DNA of 13,120 nucleotides from an uncultured Lachnospiraceae bacterium (lineage in GTDB: Bacteria > Bacillota > Clostridia > Lachnospirales > Lachnospiraceae). A program made the position numbers and the translations under genes. The notes under the pieces are model-generated. The model was not told the DNA's origin and did not search any database. It saw only the letters and a list, made by a program, of their open reading frames with translations. The stretch lies in contig CAJTPO010000072.1 of NCBI GenBank assembly GCA_910578115.1, forward strand, positions 1 through 13,120. Reading direction: 5' to 3'. Shown here in pieces: positions 7,190-13,120 of this stretch. How positions within the stretch are numbered: position 1 is the stretch's first letter; every line of letters begins with the position of its first letter.

Positions 7190-8293
7190 ATTTCCGTATT
7201 TTGTCCGATAAGCAGTCGGTGTCATGCCGGTCTGTTCCTTGAAGGCTTTTCCGAAATGACTCTGGGAACAGAAGGCCAGATAGTTGGCGATACTTTTTAC
7301 ATCATAATCCGAATAGCGGAGCAGGTTCTGCGCCAGCCGGATCTTCTCACGGCGGATGTACTGCTGGATCGTCACCCCCTCCACCCGGTGGAAAAGCGCG
7401 GAAAGCCATGCCGCAGACACGCCGATCTGATGCCCGATCTCCCCGATCACGATCTCGCTGTGCAGGTTCTGGAAAATATGGTTCTTCGTCCTCTCGATCA
7501 GCTCATTCCGCTCTTTCGTGGCATGAACGGCCTCCACCCGCTCCGCAAATTCAAATTCCGCCTGCCGCATGGCCGCTTCGATCTTATGGGGATCTGTCAT
7601 TTCCTCTATTTCCAGAATATAACCGTCCACCATGGAAAAGGCCTCCTCCGGCAGCATTCCCCCTTCAATGGCTGCCCGGGAAGCCAGCGTCACGACGCAG
7701 ATTGCTATATTCTTTGCCTGCCGCAGCGCATCCCTGGAAAGCTGCCCTACTTCCCCGCGGTAAGTCTCCTGCAGGCTGCGCCGCAGCATTTCCCGGTCGC
7801 CCCTGCGGATGCTGTCCATTTCCCGCCTTTCCTGCTCGTATGGATTGTGCGGCAGCTCCGTCTCCTGCCGCTGGAAGATCACTTCCTGCACGTTGGCTCT
7901 GGCCTCCCGGATCTCCGCTCCCGCTGCCCCGTTTTGCTGCCACAGCTCCTCCGTCATTAACTCCTGCCCTGTCATGCTGTGCCAAAGCGCCAGCACGCCG
8001 GCGGCAAATTCGTTCTTTTCCCCAGGAGTTGCCGGGCCCATCACCAGCCTTTTTTCATAAAAAGGCAGTACGACATAAAATCCCGACTCCTCTTCGCCGT
8101 ACAGGACGGGACGCGCCACCGTCTGCCCGCCAGTCAACAGCCTCCAAAGCGCTGGATCTTCCGGAAACGGCGCCTTCTCATTCTCAAGAGACTGCTCCCC
8201 GTATACCTGCCGTATGTCGTCATGCCGCTCCACGAGATAAATATTGCAGTGGAATATCCTGCCCCACTGCCGCAGAAAGTAATCCCAGTTCAT
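7157..8293 (-). CDS. AraC-family transcriptional regulator
   Basis: The protein has 378 residues. The C-terminal ~95 residues form an AraC/XylS DNA-binding domain: first helix-turn-helix at about 281-302 (IGEIGHQIGVSAAWLSALF), second at about 331-353 (VKSIANYLAFCSQSHFGKAF), then the signature MTPTAYR at 357-363. The N-terminal ~270 residues are probably a sensory and dimerisation region; I do not recognise a ligand-binding family, although such long N-termini are common in Lachnospiraceae regulators. The start at 8293 has GAGGG (8301-8305) 7 nt upstream; an in-frame ATG at 8362 lacks a ribosome binding site. The beta-galactosidase gene lies downstream on the same strand and is the obvious candidate target. 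The C-terminal tail (NMPKNENMQKK) is encoded by an 18-bp repeat array, and a one-base difference in its poly-A tract sets the stop codon. Confidence 0.88.
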   Translation of the reverse strand: MNWDYFLRQWGRIFHCNIYLVERHDDIRQVYGEQSLENEKAPFPEDPALWRLLTGGQTVARPVLYGEEESGFYVVLPFYEKRLVMGPATPGEKNEFAAGVLALWHSMTGQELMTEELWQQNGAAGAEIREARANVQEVIFQRQETELPHNPYEQERREMDSIRRGDREMLRRSLQETYRGEVGQLSRDALRQAKNIAICVVTLASRAAIEGGMLPEEAFSMVDGYILEIEEMTDPHKIEAAMRQAEFEFAERVEAVHATKERNELIERTKNHIFQNLHSEIVIGEIGHQIGVSAAWLSALFHRVEGVTIQQYIRREKIRLAQNLLRYSDYDVKSIANYLAFCSQSHFGKAFKEQTGMTPTAYRTKYGNMPKNENMQKK

Positions 8294-8378
8294 GCCTTTT
8301 CCCTCGAAAAATGCCCTAAATGCTTCCGCTGACCATGCGGCAAAACATGATCCGGAAATCATTTAGAGCATATCATGC

Positions 8379-8403
8379 AAAAAACGGACGCAGAAAGCAG
8401 TCC
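8379..8403 (-). terminator. Rho-independent terminator after the MoxR/VWA operon
   Basis: On the minus strand, 8 nt past the VWA stop, GGAC-(T)-GC pairs with GC-GTCC around loop TTTCT: 6 bp with one bulged base. A GTTTTTTG tract follows (A-run 8379-8384 on plus). Position and T-tract fit the end of the operon and separate it from the AraC gene starting at 8293. A short palindrome GCATATCATGC (8368-8378) adjoins it, of unknown meaning. Confidence 0.6.
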
Positions 8404-8410
8404 CGCCGCA

Positions 8411-9607
8411 CTAGCGGTTCACCATCAACTTGATCATGGCCTGATTGAGCCCGTCCACCGTCAGTTTATACATGGGGAACATCCCCTTGATGGCCGTCTC
8501 CGCCTCCCGCCAGGGCGCATGGCCCGGCGCCATCTTCGGATTCAGCCAGACGATCTTCTTGTAATGCCGCTTCATAAGCTGCAGCCACTCCATACCGGAC
8601 AGGCCGCCGTTTGGCCCCCTGTAATTGCCCGATGTGGAATACAGCTCTTCCGGCGCCATGGCCGCATCGCCCACGATAATCACTTTGTAATCGCTGTCCA
8701 GATTGCGGAACATCCATTCCGTCTCTATCCAGTCCCCGTTCTCACACTCCGGCGTCTTATAGAGGTTGGAGTAGATGCAGTTATGGAAAAAGTAGGTCTT
8801 CACATCCTTATAGTGATTGGATTTATAGACAGAATGAAACAGCTCATTCAAAAGTGTCGTATAGGGGATCATCGTCCCGCCCGAATCCATGAGCAGCAGG
8901 AGCTTTACCGCATTCTTGCGCGGCTTCTCCATCACGATCTGCAGGCAGCCGCCGTTGTTGCAGGTGGCATCCACCGTGCCGTTAATATCCAGCTCCGTCT
9001 CCGGAATGTCCAGCTTCGATGAAAACTGCCGCAGCTTCCGCAGCGCCATCTGGAACTGCCTGTTGTCCAGCACCTTGTCATTGCGGAAGTCACGGTATTT
9101 CCTGGCTCCCACCACCTGAAACGCAGACTGGTAGCCGGTGGTGCCGCCGACCCGGATGCCGCCCATGTTACCGCCCAGATTACCGAAGGACGTCTTACCC
9201 ATGGTGCCGATCCAGTGACTGCCGCCGTTGTGCTCCTCGTTCTGATCCCGCAGCCGCTCCTTGAAGGTGTTCTCCACATCCTCCTTATCCACCTGGATCA
9301 CTTCCTGATTCATCTCATGGCGGATCTCCTCGAAGACTTCCTGCATCTCCGGCTTATCCAGCCAGCGCATCATATTCTTGCCGACCTCATTCTCCGACTG
9401 GATCCCCTTGAACACCTCGTCGAAAGCCATATCGAACTTGTCAAACTCGGTCTCCGACTTCACCAGGATCATCCGTGCCACGTAATAGAATTCCGTCAGG
9501 CTGCTGTTGCACAGTCCCTGATTCAGCGCATCCTGCAGCGTCAGCCATTCGCTTAAGGACACATCCAGCCCTTTATCTTTTAAAGTATAGAAAAATTTAC
9601 TGAACAT
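8411..9607 (-). CDS. VWA (CoxE-like) domain protein, partner of the MoxR ATPase
   Basis: This 398-residue cytoplasmic protein has a helical N-terminal region (about 1-125), a Gly-rich hinge (about 128-156) and a C-terminal von Willebrand factor A domain (about 230-390). The first VWA strand runs into the metal-site position as LLLLMDSGGTM (D241, G243, T245) in place of the canonical DxSxS. YFFHNCIYS (272-280) and VIIVGDAAMAPEEL (309-322) fit later VWA strands. From memory, GG-type sites of this kind occur in other MoxR-linked VWA proteins, so this may be a family trait. The start at 9607 has AGGAA about 6 nt upstream. The gene begins 18 bp after the moxR-like stop, so the two form an operon. 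MoxR/VWA pairs generally act as chaperone-like systems that insert metal or remodel partner proteins. No client gene is in the operon, so the target is unknown. Confidence 0.85.
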   Translation of the reverse strand: MFSKFFYTLKDKGLDVSLSEWLTLQDALNQGLCNSSLTEFYYVARMILVKSETEFDKFDMAFDEVFKGIQSENEVGKNMMRWLDKPEMQEVFEEIRHEMNQEVIQVDKEDVENTFKERLRDQNEEHNGGSHWIGTMGKTSFGNLGGNMGGIRVGGTTGYQSAFQVVGARKYRDFRNDKVLDNRQFQMALRKLRQFSSKLDIPETELDINGTVDATCNNGGCLQIVMEKPRKNAVKLLLLMDSGGTMIPYTTLLNELFHSVYKSNHYKDVKTYFFHNCIYSNLYKTPECENGDWIETEWMFRNLDSDYKVIIVGDAAMAPEELYSTSGNYRGPNGGLSGMEWLQLMKRHYKKIVWLNPKMAPGHAPWREAETAIKGMFPMYKLTVDGLNQAMIKLMVNR

Positions 9608-9625
9608 AGAAAGTTCCTTTTCCTT

Positions 9626-10450
9626 TTAAAATTCCCGCCTGTTCTTTACCGTCTCCAGATCTTCGTCCTTCTTCACCACTACCCCGATAAAAGGAAGCTC
9701 TGCGCGCAGCTTATCCGTCGGGATGCCTCCGATCTGCAGGGCGTTGATCCAGTCGATCAGCTCCGATGTGCTTGGTTTCTTGCGGATATCTTTCATGGAG
9801 CGGATCCAGTAAAAAGCCTCCATGGCATCCTTCAACAGCTTATCCTCCACGTCCGGATAGTGGGTGCGCACGATCTCCTCCATCAGCGTCTGATCCGGGA
9901 AGTCAATATAATGGAAGATACATCTGCGCAGAAACGCATCCGGCAGCTCCTTCTCCGCATTGGAAGTGATGATAACGATGGGCCTGTGCTTCGCCTTCAC
10001 CGTTCTCTTCGTCTCATGAATGTAGAATTCCATCTGATCCAGCTCCCAGAGAAGATCGTTAGGGAACTCCAGATCCGCCTTGTCAATCTCGTCGATCAGC
10101 AGAATCACCTGCTCCTCCGACTCAAAAGCCTCTCCCAGCTTGCCCAGCTTGATATAACGTGCGATGTCATTGACCCCTTCCTCGCCGAACTGGCCATCGT
10201 ACAGTCTCTGAATCGTATCGTACATATACAGGCCGTCCTGCGCCTTGGTGGTGGATTTTATATTCCAGATGATCAGCTTCTTCCCAAGGGAATTGGCGAT
10301 CGCCTGCGCCAGCATCGTCTTGCCCGTGCCCGGCTCTCCCTTCACCAGGAGCGGCTTCTGCAGGGCGATGGCCACGTTGACGCTTGCCAGAAGCTGCTCG
10401 GATGCAACATAATCGGAAGTGCTGCTGAAATTCTTGTTCTGTTCACTCAT
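9626..10450 (-). CDS. MoxR-family AAA+ ATPase
   Basis: The 274-residue cytoplasmic ATPase carries Walker A GEPGTGKT (38-45), Walker B VILLIDEID (115-123), and a sensor-1 region IITSNAEKELPDAFLRRC (160-177) with N164 and the arginine pair R175-R176 as arginine-finger candidates. The C-terminal lid is short, as usual in MoxR proteins. These ATPases work as hexamers that couple ATP hydrolysis to remodelling or metal-cofactor activation, together with a VWA partner, here encoded 18 bp downstream. The start at 10450 has AGGAA (10458-10462) 7 nt upstream. It is the first gene of its operon and diverges from metF across a 149-bp AT-rich gap. Minus-strand TATAGT/TATACC sequences near 10467-10475 could be its -10 box but I see no convincing -35. 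This may be the same gene type as ATPases annotated only as AAA family. Confidence 0.92.
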   Translation of the reverse strand: MSEQNKNFSSTSDYVASEQLLASVNVAIALQKPLLVKGEPGTGKTMLAQAIANSLGKKLIIWNIKSTTKAQDGLYMYDTIQRLYDGQFGEEGVNDIARYIKLGKLGEAFESEEQVILLIDEIDKADLEFPNDLLWELDQMEFYIHETKRTVKAKHRPIVIITSNAEKELPDAFLRRCIFHYIDFPDQTLMEEIVRTHYPDVEDKLLKDAMEAFYWIRSMKDIRKKPSTSELIDWINALQIGGIPTDKLRAELPFIGVVVKKDEDLETVKNRREF

Positions 10451-10487
10451 TTTAGATTTCCTTTCCGGTATACTATAATTTCGTTTC

Positions 10488-10516
10488 TTGCCTGTCTTAT
10501 AAATTTATGTTACGAT
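10488..10516 (+). promoter_or_regulatory. Candidate promoter for metF
   Basis: TTGCCT (10488-10493, 4 of 6 -35 bases), a 17-bp spacer and TACGAT (10511-10516, 4 of 6 -10 bases) lie in the AT-rich gap between the divergent moxR-like gene and metF. Transcription would start near 10523, giving a leader of about 77 nt. That is too short for a SAM riboswitch, and I see no S-box motif. Confidence 0.45.
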
Positions 10517-10552
10517 ATTTTGAGTACAAAAGCAAGAAGAACAAATCACAGA

Positions 10553-10588
10553 AAGGAAGACGTTACTGCACTATCAGCATAAAGTAAC
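10553..10588 (+). promoter_or_regulatory. Distant Shine-Dalgarno plus hairpin in the metF leader
   Basis: AAGGAAG (10553-10559) is the only good ribosome binding site upstream of metF, but it ends 40 nt before the ATG. A hairpin lies between them: GTTACT (10562-10567) pairs with AGTAAC (10583-10588), with a further GC/GC pairing inside. If this 27-nt element folds, the effective SD-to-ATG distance drops to about 13 nt. An in-frame TAA at 10585 rules out a longer protein. Confidence 0.45.
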
Positions 10589-10599
10589 AATACACGCAT

Positions 10600-11457
10600 A
10601 TGACACAGACTACGACGACGACAAACAACAAAACCGGTCTCTCCTTCGAGGTATTCCCTCCCAAGAAAGACGATGAATTCGACAATGTATATCCCATTCT
10701 GCAGCAGCTGGCTGAGCTGCGTCCTGATTTTATCAGCTGTACCTACGGCGCGGGCGGTTCCCGGGCGGGTAAGACGATAGAGATCACTTCTTATATCAGA
10801 CAGCAGCTGCAGATTGACGCCATCGCCCACATTACCTGCGTTGGTTTCACGAAAGAAGATCTGCACAGGAACTGTGAGGCGCTACAGGAAGCCGGGGTAA
10901 ACCACGTGCTTGCGCTGCGCGGAGACAGGCCACTGTCCATGAGCGACGAACAGTTTGACAGCCGTGAATTTTACTATGCCATGGATCTGGTACGCCATTT
11001 GAAGGAGCATACGGGTCTGCAGATTTCCGGCGCCTGCTATCCGGAGAAACACTTTGAGGCGCCGAGTCTGGAAGAAGACCTGAGACATCTGAAGGAAAAA
11101 GTTGAGGCCGGCGTTACATCCCTGGTCTCCCAGATGTTCTTTGACAACACTTTTTTCTATCGTTTCCTCGACAAGGCACATGCAATGGGGATCCATGTTC
11201 CAATCCACGCCGGCATCATGCCCATCACCACTGCCAAACAGCTGGGCACCACCGTGTCTCTCTCCGGCTCTTCCGTGCCGAAGGCTCTGGCAGACATCAT
11301 CGCCACCTACGGGGACGATAAAGAAGACATGCGCAAAGCCGGCATAGACTATGCGGTGCGCCAGATCCGTGATCTCAGAGAACACGGTGTGGACGGTATT
11401 CACATTTATTCCATGAATAAGGTCAAGACTACGACCGAGATCTGCAGACAGTTATAG
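10600..11457 (+). CDS. metF: Methylenetetrahydrofolate reductase
   Basis: The 285-residue cytoplasmic flavoprotein reduces 5,10-methylene-THF to 5-methyl-THF for methionine synthesis, or, in acetogens, for the methyl branch of the Wood-Ljungdahl pathway. Motifs in order: SFEVFPPK (15-22, catalytic Glu17), TYGAGGS (48-54), LALRGDRP (104-111, with the FAD-site Asp), YPEKHFEAPS (147-156), SQMFFDN (177-183), PIHAGIMPI (201-209). Length is typical of bacterial MetF. The start at 10600 is forced by an in-frame TAA at 10585, and it lacks a nearby ribosome binding site. The Thr/Asn-rich N-terminus (MTQTTTTTNN) is not conserved family sequence. It is the only plus-strand gene in the window, divergent from the moxR-like gene and ended by a strong hairpin at 11473-11500. 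No methionine synthase or folate gene is adjacent, so which pathway it serves cannot be told from here. Confidence 0.95.
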   Translation: MTQTTTTTNNKTGLSFEVFPPKKDDEFDNVYPILQQLAELRPDFISCTYGAGGSRAGKTIEITSYIRQQLQIDAIAHITCVGFTKEDLHRNCEALQEAGVNHVLALRGDRPLSMSDEQFDSREFYYAMDLVRHLKEHTGLQISGACYPEKHFEAPSLEEDLRHLKEKVEAGVTSLVSQMFFDNTFFYRFLDKAHAMGIHVPIHAGIMPITTAKQLGTTVSLSGSSVPKALADIIATYGDDKEDMRKAGIDYAVRQIRDLREHGVDGIHIYSMNKVKTTTEICRQL

Positions 11458-11472
11458 AACAGGCCGGACAGG

Positions 11473-11500
11473 AAAAAGGCTGCCCTGTGTCAGCCTTTTT
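11473..11500. terminator. Bidirectional terminator between metF and the flipped gene
   Basis: A perfect 10-bp inverted repeat, AAAAAGGCTG (11473-11482) and CAGCCTTTTT (11491-11500), flanks an 8-nt loop. It has an A-run on one side and a T-run on the other, so it can end transcripts in both directions. It begins 15 bp after the metF stop. On the minus strand its first arm encodes the last codons and most of the TGA of the convergent gene, so that stop is embedded in the hairpin. Confidence 0.92.
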
Positions 11501-12149
11501 CTTCCTTCTCTTTGATGAGCGCATCCAGCTTCTCTTTGACCGCCTGTTTCGCGATCTTATCCAGTTCATGGATATGCTCAGACAATGGCAGGAGGAGAAT
11601 CAGCCTGAACTGGAGGTAGATCTTTATTATGATGTGGATCCGGACGGTTCTATTGCCAATAAGATTTATTTTGAATCCTATCTGGGACAGTTGATGGAGC
11701 AGGAAGAGAATATCAAGTGTTATTATGCGGATGCCTGTCAGGAAGCAGTCTCGGCCCCGATCGACAGTCTGGCGTTTATTACCGGAAAATATCTGAACGA
11801 TCAGTCGAAGTACTTTGCTCATAGTATGCCGGCGCAGGAGCGCAGGTGGGCATTCCATCAGCTGAGTGCAATGCTGACAGGCGCCCATGTGGGGCTGAAC
11901 GATCCCTATGCATTGGCGGCGTATGGCGGAACAAAGACGGTCGATGAACTCTTCTTTCGTCATCGCGCTCAGCTTATCCACCGTTTTATCAACCATAACT
12001 TCCAGGTTATCACGTCCCTCCTGTGATATTGTTACCTGATCTCTGTTTGAAGTATTTGATTTTACCCCGCCTTCTTCCTTCGCCGATGCAAAACGAACCG
12101 CTCTCATGGAAGAAAAACGTGCGTTACCGGAATTCATTGTTACATTCAT
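11490..12149 (-). CDS. Unrecognised protein with an internally inverted core (intragenic inversion)
   Basis: The open frame is 219 codons, starting at 12149 with GGGAGGG 6 nt upstream. Residues 1-68, including DQVTISQEGRDNLEVMVDK and AMTKEEF, and 195-219, a Lys/Glu-rich helix, look like an ordinary soluble Lachnospiraceae protein. Residues 69-194 do not: they are rich in Cys (C73, C80, C91, C94, C100), Arg, Ile and Leu. The opposite strand over exactly this stretch encodes acidic, Tyr/Gln-rich normal protein, e.g. DLYYDVDPDGSIANK and AMLTGAHVGLNDPYALAAYG. Flipping the segment at its inverted repeats gives one continuous 219-residue protein, with EEF-MDMLRQW at one junction and TVD-ELDKIAK at the other, both in frame. 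The function of the restored protein is unknown to me; its N-terminus vaguely recalls small secretion- or motility-associated proteins, which is speculation. In the orientation given here the normal product would not be made. Confidence 0.85.
   Translation of the reverse strand: MNVTMNSGNARFSSMRAVRFASAKEEGGVKSNTSNRDQVTISQEGRDNLEVMVDKTVDKLSAMTKEEFIDRLCSAIRRQCIGIVQPHMGACQHCTQLMECPPALLRRHTMSKVLRLIVQIFSGNKRQTVDRGRDCFLTGIRIITLDILFLLHQLSQIGFKINLIGNRTVRIHIIIKIYLQFRLILLLPLSEHIHELDKIAKQAVKEKLDALIKEKEEKG
11563..11572 (+). repeat. Left inverted repeat of the invertible segment
   Basis: AGTTCATGGA. Its reverse complement matches the right repeat at 11941-11950 at 9 of 10 positions. It sits exactly where the normal-looking reading frame changes strand. 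Similarity does not extend convincingly beyond these 10 bp on either side. Confidence 0.75.
11941..11950 (-). repeat. Right inverted repeat of the invertible segment
   Basis: On the minus strand it reads AGTTCATCGA, differing from the left copy (AGTTCATGGA) at one position. In the restored gene the two junctions encode EEFMD and VDELD across these repeats. Confidence 0.75.
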
Positions 12150-12184
12150 ACAAAACCCTCCCTGCCGTTTTTCTGTGTCTGTAG

Positions 12185-12213
12185 TATATATCGGTCAAAG
12201 AGGGCCCTGTCTT
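12185..12213 (-). promoter_or_regulatory. Candidate promoter of the flipped gene
   Basis: On the minus strand AAGACA (12213-12208, 4 of 6 -35 bases), a 17-bp spacer and TATATA (12190-12185, 5 of 6 -10 bases) lie about 35 nt upstream of the ATG. This leaves a short leader with the GGGAGGG ribosome binding site. The promoter lies outside the invertible segment, so inversion changes the coding sequence and not transcription. Confidence 0.5.
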
Positions 12214-12248
12214 GAACTGTTTTCTATACGGCATGGGACTATGTACGG

Positions 12249-13019
12249 TCAACGCGGTAGAAATATTTCATTTCTCTTATAGCCGCTGCATTCCTTCTTC
12301 AATTTCATACTGCCGGCAGCAAGCAGCACCTTACTCACGCTTCTGGCCTTCTGCGGACAGACGGCAATGCAGCGCATACAGGAAATGCAGGCGGCATTGT
12401 CCGTTACCGTCGGATCATCCGCACGGATTGCTCCCACCGGGCACTCTCTTTCGCATCGTCCGCAACGGGTACAGGATTTGCCGGCCTGCGGTTTCATGGG
12501 AACACCGCCGTAGCTTTTGTAGGGGTGATTCCCCGGCAGAACTACTTGTCCCGATCCGGTGCCTTCCTCCATCTTCCTCCGAATCAGCCCTGCAAAATCT
12601 GACAGTTCCTGCGCGTCCTGCGCATCCGGCCGCCCGGTGGCAAACTGCCGCATTATGGAATGCTCGGCAATCGCCGCTACAGCCGCCACACAGGAAAATC
12701 CGGCGTCTGTCAACGTATCCTGCAATTCCACCAGTGTATCGTCATAATCCCGGTTTCCATAGACCACCATAAGGATCGCTCCGGCACCGTTGCCTTTCAT
12801 CTGCCGCAGCCGCGAAACGGCAGCATCGGGAACTCTGCCGCCATACGACGGAACTGCCACGATACAGATATCTTCCTGCACAAATGAGTCCTTTGAAAAA
12901 TCTCTGCCCCGCTCTGTAAGATCAATCGTCACATAGTCCTTACAGAATGCCTCCGCAAATAAATCTGCCGCCTTTTTCGTCCCGCCCGTGGGGCTGAAAA
13001 CAATCGTGTATACTGCCAT
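12249..13019 (-). CDS. Flavodoxin-like domain fused to two [4Fe-4S] ferredoxin motifs (EFR1-type ferredoxin)
   Basis: The 256-residue cytoplasmic protein probably shuttles electrons between FMN and two iron-sulfur clusters. The N-terminal flavodoxin-like domain (about 1-155) has the phosphate-binding loop FSPTGGTKKAA (8-18) and VPSYGGRVPD (56-65) as a second flavin-contacting loop. The C-terminal domain has two complete CxxCxxCxxxCP motifs: C183, C186, C189, C193 and C211, C214, C217, C221. All eight ligands are present. It ends with KRNEIFL, a tail I associate with this ferredoxin group. The start at 13019 has AGGAG (13027-13031) 7 nt upstream. The stop is 99 bp from the next gene's start; I see no terminator between them. 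Redox partner and pathway are unknown, as no dehydrogenase or nitroreductase gene is adjacent. In 13020-13120 I see only this ribosome binding site and short palindromes at the window edge. Confidence 0.88.
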   Translation of the reverse strand: MAVYTIVFSPTGGTKKAADLFAEAFCKDYVTIDLTERGRDFSKDSFVQEDICIVAVPSYGGRVPDAAVSRLRQMKGNGAGAILMVVYGNRDYDDTLVELQDTLTDAGFSCVAAVAAIAEHSIMRQFATGRPDAQDAQELSDFAGLIRRKMEEGTGSGQVVLPGNHPYKSYGGVPMKPQAGKSCTRCGRCERECPVGAIRADDPTVTDNAACISCMRCIAVCPQKARSVSKVLLAAGSMKLKKECSGYKRNEIFLPR

Positions 13020-13120
13020 AACCAGGCTCCTTTCGTCTTTTTTTAACGAAACTATCGTAAACTTGCATCATGCTCAACCTGCCGTCAGGCGGGCCGCATG
13101 GCCATCCATGCTGTGAAAGT

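Larger units (their letters stand above)
11563..11950. mobile_element. Invertible DNA segment (intragenic inverton), 388 bp including repeats
   Basis: The segment lies wholly inside the gene at 11490-12149 and is bounded by 10-bp imperfect inverted repeats. In the given orientation its protein-like reading is on the plus strand while both flanks read on the minus strand. The repeats are placed so that inversion preserves codon register: both orientations leave a 219-codon minus-strand frame. No recombinase is encoded in this window, so any invertase would act from elsewhere. Confidence 0.8.

Noticed and set aside
7008..7960. Plus-strand frames with Phe/Tyr/Ile-rich repeats that look like membrane protein
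   Set aside because: The apparent hydrophobic repeats come from the T-rich strand of the 18-bp array, followed by antisense of the AraC gene.
10566..10568. CTG start 6 nt after the metF Shine-Dalgarno
   Set aside because: It is in a different frame from MetF and leads to a short frame without recognisable protein features; a CTG start is also rare.
11487..12026. Plus-strand open frame of 179 codons as a separate gene
   Set aside because: It would start with a GTG inside the terminator loop with no ribosome binding site, and its two ends are plain antisense of the minus-strand gene. Only the middle looks like protein, which the inversion model explains better.

Overview
The window looks like the chromosome of a Lachnospiraceae-type Firmicute (class Clostridia). 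Pointers are a tyrosyl-tRNA synthetase controlled by a T-box leader, purine-rich GGAGG-type ribosome binding sites, a membrane-anchored GH25 lysozyme with bacterial SH3 repeats, a GH42 beta-galactosidase next to an AraC-type regulator, a MoxR/VWA pair, and a flavodoxin-plus-ferredoxin fusion protein. I see no rRNA, tRNA, CRISPR array, transposase, phage gene or site-specific recombinase.

Layout. Every gene except one lies on the minus strand. In the minus direction, from the right edge: a flavodoxin/2x[4Fe-4S] protein (13019-12249); an unrecognised 219-codon gene (12149-11490) whose middle has been flipped; then, after the plus-strand metF (10600-11457), a MoxR AAA+ ATPase (10450-9626) and VWA protein (9607-8411) closed by a terminator; an AraC regulator (8293-7157); a GH42 beta-galactosidase (6965-4974); tyrS with promoter and T-box leader (4771-3086); a DRE-TIM aldolase-like enzyme (3020-2028); and the GH25 lysozyme (1831-83). 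metF and the flipped gene converge on a shared bidirectional terminator at 11473-11500.

Main discovery. Within the gene at 11490-12149, the segment between two imperfect 10-bp inverted repeats (11563-11572 and 11941-11950) reads as a normal, soluble, acidic protein only on the plus strand, while both ends of the gene read as normal protein on the minus strand. Flipping the segment back at the repeats restores one continuous 219-residue protein, in frame at both junctions. This is the signature of an intragenic invertible element. The orientation seen here replaces the 126-residue core with an unrelated Cys- and Ile/Leu-rich sequence, yet leaves the frame open.

Other repeat-based oddities: a 16-bp minisatellite with two alternating unit types between the beta-galactosidase stop and the tyrS promoter; an 18-bp array at the end of the AraC gene in which one extra A in a poly-A tract decides where the protein stops; and a degenerate tandem duplication upstream of the lysozyme gene. 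The clearest regulation is the Tyr T-box, where specifier UAC, antiterminator bulge and terminator are all visible. All assignments come from reading the sequence and from family knowledge; no searches were run.
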